A stretch of DNA of 5,443 bases from an uncultured Gemmiger sp. (GTDB lineage Bacteria; Bacillota; Clostridia; Oscillospirales; Ruminococcaceae), in the NCBI GenBank assembly GCA_959018215.1, contig CAUEKL010000160.1, positions 1 to 5,443 of the forward strand. The letters are read 5' to 3'. Positions 5,426 through 5,443 of this stretch are shown here, one piece after another; the stretch's first letter is position 1; each line of letters starts with the position of its first letter. The notes under the pieces were generated by a model that ran no database searches, was not told the origin of the DNA, and saw only the letters and a list, made by a program, of their open reading frames with translations. Both the position numbers and the translations under genes were made by a program.

Positions 5426-5443
5426 CCGGCGGTGGATGTATGC

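Noticed and set aside
5087..5443. T-box, tmRNA, 6S, SRP RNA or RNase P RNA in the structured right-hand region
   Set aside because: The T-box AGGGTGGTACCGCG-type sequence and the signature blocks of the other RNAs are absent on both strands, whereas all lysine-aptamer blocks occur in order on the minus strand.

Overview
The window carries a lysine/diaminopimelate (DAP) biosynthesis cluster on the minus strand. Its leader is a lysine riboswitch (L-box) that I identified from primary sequence and pairing. The DNA is GC-rich (around 60% by eye), with Gram-positive-style purine-rich ribosome binding sites, intrinsic terminators, a lipoprotein of low-GC Gram-positive type and a riboswitch of the kind typical of Firmicutes. 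I infer a GC-rich gut Clostridia member (Oscillospiraceae/Ruminococcaceae, in the general vicinity of Faecalibacterium, Gemmiger or Subdoligranulum). The genus is a guess.

Layout, in plus coordinates. At 1-408 (+) is the 3' end of a CPBP-family membrane protease. A perfect 14-bp inverted repeat at 430-479 separates it from the convergent minus-strand cluster and probably terminates both. Reading the minus strand in the direction of transcription from the right edge: lysine aptamer (5425 to 5259), a small hairpin (5256 to 5233), an intrinsic terminator with seven U (5226 to 5204), a further leader with a strong hairpin (5142 to 5111), asd (5086 to 4010), dapA (3968 to 3075), a second hairpin-plus-U terminator (3066 to 3006), dapB (2974 to 2201), a CapA-family lipoprotein overlapping dapB by 10 bases (2210 to 981), and a stand-alone double-ACT protein (941 to 486).

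How the parts work together. Asd, DapA and DapB catalyse consecutive steps from aspartyl phosphate to tetrahydrodipicolinate, the branch that feeds lysine and the DAP of peptidoglycan. When lysine is abundant the aptamer should close and favour the terminator before asd, lowering asd-dapA expression. The terminator between dapA and dapB suggests that dapB-capA-ACT is only partly coupled to that switch. The last gene looks like the regulatory tail of aspartokinase without its kinase domain, so it could add feedback at the protein level on an aspartokinase encoded elsewhere. No aspartokinase catalytic gene, tRNA, rRNA, mobile element or CRISPR array is visible.

Nothing here is a clearly new system. 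The items most worth a second look are the orphan ACT-ACT protein, the CapA lipoprotein coupled to dapB, and the unusual expression platform of the riboswitch, which also holds a near-consensus promoter on the opposite strand.
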